From CAYSCW01 sp964429795 (GTDB taxonomy: Bacteria > Acidobacteriota > Aminicenantia > Aminicenantales > Aminicenantaceae), in NCBI GenBank assembly GCA_964429795.1, contig CAYSCW010000045.1, forward strand, positions 1 to 18,138: a stretch of DNA of 18,138 bases, written 5' to 3'. This document shows, piece by piece, positions 15,275-18,138 of the stretch. The notes under the pieces are model-generated. The model searched no databases, was not told the origin of the DNA, and worked only from the letters and a program-made list of their open reading frames with translations. Numbering within the stretch: position 1 is the stretch's first letter; each line of letters opens with the position of its first letter. A program made the translations under genes and the position numbers.

Positions 15275-15967
15275 ATGTATAAATTCAGTTCAACTTTGAG
15301 AGTCTCTTTGGCATTTTGTATGGGCCTCTTTATGGCTAGCTCTTTTTTAGTCTCAAGCGTACCAAGAGAAAAACAGACTCCAATAGCAGGAGTGGCCATA
15401 TTTCCAAACGAGGAATATGGAGATTGGCTGAGAATGCAACTTAATCCAGCCTTTGGGAATAGAGAGAAGATCATCTCTACCATAAACACATTTTTTATTC
15501 TGAAGTATGAGAGCTGGCTAAAAGAAACATTATTTGACTTTGGTTTTCTGTTTGATCAGGATGATGCCAAAGCTCTTGAGGACTATGCTTACGAAAGAGG
15601 TCTTCTACATTTATCATTGGAGGGATGGCGTTATAGCAACACATTGTTAGAAAGCTACCAATATGAGCCTAATTTCTATAAGGTTTTAATTGGCAAAAGC
15701 GAAGCAACGGTTGAAATGCGTCCTAACGCCCATCTTGTGCATCGCCATACGCAGGGCCGAATCTCTTCTAGTCCTTGGACCGAACATGAAATCTCTTTGA
15801 TTCTAAAAGGCGATCGCTGGCTTATAAAGAGAATCGTCTGCGATGATCCTGTTCATAATATTTATCCCCACGGATCAGACTTTGAAAAGATAGCGGCAAC
15901 TTTACCTGACCGAATCCGAGATGAGTTAGCTAAAGATGAAGCTAGAATTGCTGAAAAAGAGAGATAG
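15275..15967 (+). CDS. Secreted protein of unknown function, possible NTF2-like fold
   Basis: 230 residues from ATG 15275, chosen for the strong AGGGGGGT six bases or so upstream; the open frame starts 28 codons earlier but lacks a ribosome site. An N-terminal signal sequence (RVSLAFCMGLFMASSFLVSS) points to export. The mature part shows INTFFILKYESWLKETLFDF, a YAYERG segment, then strands ending EHEISLILKGDRWLIKRIVCDD, reminiscent of the NTF2-like region that precedes some amidase domains; no amidase domain follows. It shares the AT-rich composition of the island. The last codons form the left arm of a 20-bp inverted repeat. Function is not assigned. Confidence 0.65.
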   Translation: MYKFSSTLRVSLAFCMGLFMASSFLVSSVPREKQTPIAGVAIFPNEEYGDWLRMQLNPAFGNREKIISTINTFFILKYESWLKETLFDFGFLFDQDDAKALEDYAYERGLLHLSLEGWRYSNTLLESYQYEPNFYKVLIGKSEATVEMRPNAHLVHRHTQGRISSSPWTEHEISLILKGDRWLIKRIVCDDPVHNIYPHGSDFEKIAATLPDRIRDELAKDEARIAEKER

Positions 15968-16066
15968 AGAGATAAAACGTCGTTCCTATAAATCTGTTGG
16001 AAATTAACTATATGTATAAATATAGAATAGTTATAGAAAACACCTCTTTATCTCTCTATCTCTCTT
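15957..16066. repeat. 20-bp perfect inverted repeat around 70 bases
   Basis: 15957-15976 (alternating AG/GA with ATAG) is the exact reverse complement of 16047-16066. The left arm covers the last codons and stop of the secreted-protein gene. Inside, AACTAT/ATAGTT and CTATAA/TTATAG can pair too, giving a long nested hairpin. It may act as a transcription end or an RNA 3-prime stabiliser, or be a small mobile repeat. No long T-run follows. Confidence 0.55.
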
Positions 16067-16463
16067 CTCACTGATATAGTGATTGATTACAGAGTTACTG
16101 AGATAGAAAATTATAAGTAATTTATGATGGATAATGATTATTGTACTGCAAATGGGATATGAGCAATATCAAGATTATAGCTGTGAGTAAAATTTTTGAA
16201 ATGAGGAAGAAGAAAATTATCACAGCTGACACATCTGTCTCCAACCTTCTAATAGCCATAACACACTCCTAAATCAATTATCTAGCCACAAAAGCCGCTT
16301 AAACCTTCTTATGTGTCACAGCCACTTTCCAACTAGGCAAAACCGAGCCGCAGCCACTCTTCTCTAAAACCACCACTCAGCCAGGAGGGGCAAGGGTAAA
16401 GTCATCTCAAATTCAAAAGTATTCTAAACTCAGTTCAAATCACAAAATAAAAATCTACAGACA
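16067..16463. other. Gap without a convincing gene
   Basis: The stretch holds one weak frame, ATG 16159 to TAA 16272 (37 residues, no homology I recognise). AGCTGTGA (16179-16186) and TCACAGCT (16220-16227) form an 8-bp dyad inside that frame. A less AT-rich patch at about 16316-16396 repeats CAGCCACT (16319-16326, 16351-16358) and CAGCCA (16378-16383). It looks like decayed or imported sequence. Confidence 0.35.
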
Positions 16464-16493
16464 AAACAAAAATCAACTGTTGTCATTTTGTTT
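16464..16493. promoter_or_regulatory. Dyad just upstream of the recombinase gene
   Basis: AAACAAAA (16464-16471) and TTTTGTTT (16486-16493) flank CAAC-T-GTTG (16474-16482), so the 30 bases form a near-symmetric site. It ends about 10 bases before the ribosome site AGGAGG of the recombinase. It could be an operator or a recombinase binding site. Confidence 0.35.
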
Positions 16494-16530
16494 ATATTTT
16501 AGGAGGATTCTAAATAGAGGTAATTGAGAG

Positions 16531-17091
16531 ATGAAAAACAAATATCTAGGTGATGAGCAATTAAAAGTGTTAATGTCAGCAATTGAGAAAAGAAAAATTC
16601 TCAGAGATGAAGTGATGTTCAAATTAGGTTTGTATTTAGGTTTACGCGTTCAAGAAATTTGCAATATCAGGTTAGAAGATATTGACCCAGAAAATAGAGC
16701 TATTACAATTCAGGGAATTAAAGGCGGCAGGATTAGAACTTATAATGATATCGAAGAAAAGTTATGGAAGAAGTTGAGTCGATATTCAAACAAAATTAAA
16801 TCAACATATCTATTCCCCAGTTCAAGAAACTCAAAAGGAAAACTGACAACGATGGCAGTTCAAAGACTATTTAAGTTCTATGCAAACAAGGCAGGACTTC
16901 CAGAACATTTTAGTATTCATAGCCTAAGACATAGCTGTGGCATTATCAGAGCAAAAGCAAATCAAAGTCCTATCAAGATAATATTATGGTTGAGGCAGAG
17001 AAGTATTTCAAGCACACAGGTTTATTTTGAACAAGTCAGTTTTGAAAGAGATGCTGAACAAGCCAATGAGGAATTTCAAACCTATTTGTAA
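16531..17091 (+). CDS. Tyrosine recombinase, catalytic domain only
   Basis: 186 residues of phage-integrase type. The catalytic set is Arg39 (GLRVQEIC), Lys64 (IKGGR), His130 and Arg133 (HSLRHSCG) and Tyr165 (STQVYFE). The usual LGH motif reads LRQ (154-156), so the second His position is Gln156. There is no N-terminal core-binding domain; the protein starts directly at the catalytic fold, as in FimB/FimE-size recombinases. AT-rich like its neighbours. The start at ATG 16531 has an AGGAGG at 16501-16506, rather far, and a nearer GAGG. Dyads and repeats lie on both sides (16464-16493, 17099-17155). It may be a resident inverter, a resolvase-like enzyme for the island, or a degenerate integrase. 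Confidence 0.8.
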   Translation: MKNKYLGDEQLKVLMSAIEKRKILRDEVMFKLGLYLGLRVQEICNIRLEDIDPENRAITIQGIKGGRIRTYNDIEEKLWKKLSRYSNKIKSTYLFPSSRNSKGKLTTMAVQRLFKFYANKAGLPEHFSIHSLRHSCGIIRAKANQSPIKIILWLRQRSISSTQVYFEQVSFERDAEQANEEFQTYL

Positions 17092-17098
17092 AAAATTC

Positions 17099-17155
17099 TA
17101 GTCAAATAAAATGGACTAACCAACATTTGACCTGACAACGCTTGTCAAATAAAAT
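17099..17155. repeat. Cluster of direct and inverted repeats after the recombinase
   Basis: GTCAAATAAAAT occurs at 17101-17112 and 17144-17155 (43 bases apart). TAGTC/GACTA pair at 17099-17103 and 17114-17118. TGACAA-CGC-TTGTCA is a perfect palindrome at 17133-17147, and ATTTGAC/GTCAAAT pair at 17125-17131 and 17144-17150. Eight bases after the recombinase stop, this resembles a recombination site or operator array. Further on, 17208-17225 forms a 7-bp hairpin (GAGTTGC/GCAACTC) with no T-run. Confidence 0.45.
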
Positions 17156-17256
17156 CTTAATTATTGAGAAAAAACTACTTCTCCTCCTTTGGCTTAAGCT
17201 CCATGCCGAGTTGCTGACGCAACTCAGAAACCTTGCTGAATCAGGATGAGGTGTTT

Positions 17257-17775
17257 CTAATACTTGACTACCTGTCCTGTCACAGGCATAGAAGAATGAC
17301 TTTGCACGAATACCCAATTCCCGTTTCTCTTCTCCATTACTCCTGTAACTCTCATTCCTTCTACACTGAACGGCTCACCCATCGCCTCTCCTTTAAAATC
17401 CATCAACAACGAAACCCAAGCAACTTCACCTGAATTATGAACCTTGATGACTAATTCCCTGATTGATATATCCGCATTCTCAACGGACTCAAATTGTTTC
17501 TGCACCGACTCTTTAATTGACTCCCAACCAACCCAGTGTTCAGCAGCATCTGTACCAAATGAAACCATATCATCATCATGAGCAATGATTTTCGAGAACA
17601 ATTCTATGTCCTCAGTTTCTATGCATTTAATCCAATCATCTAACACTGCTCTAACTGCTGCTTTTTCGGCTTCGATGTCTACCGCAGGTTCCTCAGCTAC
17701 CTCTTCACTCTGCTGGTAGCCAAATGTAAAACAAAGCAGAAAGACCAAAGGAATGACCATAAGTAGTTTTTTCAT
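17257..17775 (-). CDS. Secreted SnoaL/NTF2-like protein with a lost lipobox cysteine
   Basis: 172 residues. The signal sequence is MKKLLMVIPLVFLLCFTFGY. The mature domain (~38-165) follows the SnoaL-like NTF2 pattern: AVRAVLDDWIKCIETEDIELF, MVSFGTDAAEHWVGWESI, a WVSLLMDF strand and a final NGNWVFVQSHSSMPV. Such proteins bind small ligands or are catalytic in various ways, so no reaction is assigned. Related proteins that I recall have Cys where Tyr20 stands (FGCQQ), which would make them lipoproteins; a single G-to-A change gives Tyr here. GAGGAGAGG precedes ATG 17775 and a good promoter lies upstream. It stands alone at the right side of the AT-rich island. Confidence 0.8.
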   Translation of the reverse strand: MKKLLMVIPLVFLLCFTFGYQQSEEVAEEPAVDIEAEKAAVRAVLDDWIKCIETEDIELFSKIIAHDDDMVSFGTDAAEHWVGWESIKESVQKQFESVENADISIRELVIKVHNSGEVAWVSLLMDFKGEAMGEPFSVEGMRVTGVMEKRNGNWVFVQSHSSMPVTGQVVKY

Positions 17776-17803
17776 TTACCTCTCCTCAAAATGTGATGCA
17801 TAA

Positions 17804-17832
17804 ATTAGACATCACTTAACACTGTCTGTCAA
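17804..17832 (-). promoter_or_regulatory. Sigma-70-type promoter of the SnoaL-like gene
   Basis: On the minus strand TTGACA (17832-17827) and TCTAAT (17809-17804) are 17 bases apart, a near-consensus pair. The start codon lies about 28 bases further on, with GAGGAGAGG between. Confidence 0.65.
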
Positions 17833-17900
17833 GTTAGGTGCGGATTATTCCAAATTAAAACATTCCTTGAAGTCCTTGATGGAAATAATATTTTAAGCCT

Positions 17901-17954
17901 TGAAAATCCCCTTAAATCCCACCAAAAAACTACTGAAAATCCCTTAAATCCCAC
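17901..17954. repeat. Two near-identical 21/22-bp direct repeats
   Basis: TGAAAATCCCCTTAAATCCCAC (first 20 bases from 17901, unit 17901-17922) recurs at 17934-17954 with one C fewer, period 33. They lie upstream of the SnoaL promoter in noncoding sequence. Two units are too few for an array. Confidence 0.45.
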
Positions 17955-18138
17955 TGTTCTGATGTGAATGAAAATAATCAAAATAATCGTTGTCTTGGTT
18001 AAAAAAGTATAGGAGGCTTTAAGTAGGAGATATGAGAGATGAAAGGAAAATACAAACGCATAACAGTCAAATTCTTGAAAGATTCTAGGGTCTCCCCCTT
18101 GTTTGGACAGAATATAGGCTTGTTTAAGGTGCATTGAG
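17955..18138. other. Right edge without a recognisable gene
   Basis: Only short frames occur. One plus frame, ATG 18032 to TAG 18088 (18 residues), follows TAGGAG but is too short to judge. An antisense frame covering 17829-18134 has no recognisable content and overlaps the direct repeats. A gene may continue beyond the window. Confidence 0.3.

Noticed and set aside
17163..17232. Minus-strand reading KVSELRQQLGMELKPKEEK as a gene remnant
   Set aside because: It looks protein-like but is only about 20 residues between stops; too short to claim a pseudogene.
17829..18134. 101-codon minus-strand frame at the right edge
   Set aside because: Translates noncoding direct repeats and has no domain or ribosome site; kept only as unexplained sequence.

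Overview
The window reads as bacterial chromosome from a Gram-negative (diderm) organism. The evidence is an energised outer-membrane transport set (TonB, ExbB, ExbD) beside a full YajC-SecD-SecF export block. The TonB (12-proline run plus Gly-Gly-Val tetrapeptides), the long SecF and the small NTF2-like secreted protein fit my recollection of Candidatus Aminicenantes or related Acidobacteria-like lineages. That placement is inference from protein style, not a marker-gene result.

Bases 1-335 hold no convincing gene. They contain a compact 146-bp element closed by a perfect 18-bp inverted repeat, with several hairpins inside. Next come a membrane-anchored protein with an alkaline-phosphatase-superfamily fold whose usual metal ligands look mostly replaced (336-1985, +), then on the minus strand a signal peptidase I and a UbiA/MenA-type prenyltransferase that touch end to end (2011-3670). 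From 3872 to 11282 everything is on the plus strand: a YchF-like P-loop NTPase, tRNA-guanine transglycosylase, yajC, secD, secF, then tonB, exbB and exbD behind a recognisable promoter. SecF carries an extra periplasmic segment resembling a ComEA-type helix-hairpin-helix domain. Convergent to exbD is a minus-strand pair with an 8-bp overlap: a ParB-like nucleotide-switch protein followed by a spore-photoproduct-lyase-type radical SAM enzyme (13382 to 11324).

From about 13,680 the sequence becomes visibly AT-rich and changes character. This accessory region holds a two-winged-helix, replication-initiator-like gene (13725-14858), four iteron-like direct repeats directly after it, a cluster of AT-rich dyads, a short ORF, a secreted protein of unknown function, a 20-bp inverted repeat around 70 bases, a catalytic-domain-only tyrosine recombinase (16531-17091) with dyads on both sides, and a secreted SnoaL/NTF2-like protein on the minus strand. 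The best reading is a remnant or resident integrated replicon or mobile element, with an initiator, its iterons and a recombinase.

The observations most worth a second look are the initiator-iteron-recombinase island, the ParB plus radical SAM pair, the SecF insertion, the ligand-poor phosphatase-fold protein and the multi-hairpin element at the left edge, part of which recurs at 13487-13518 just before the island.
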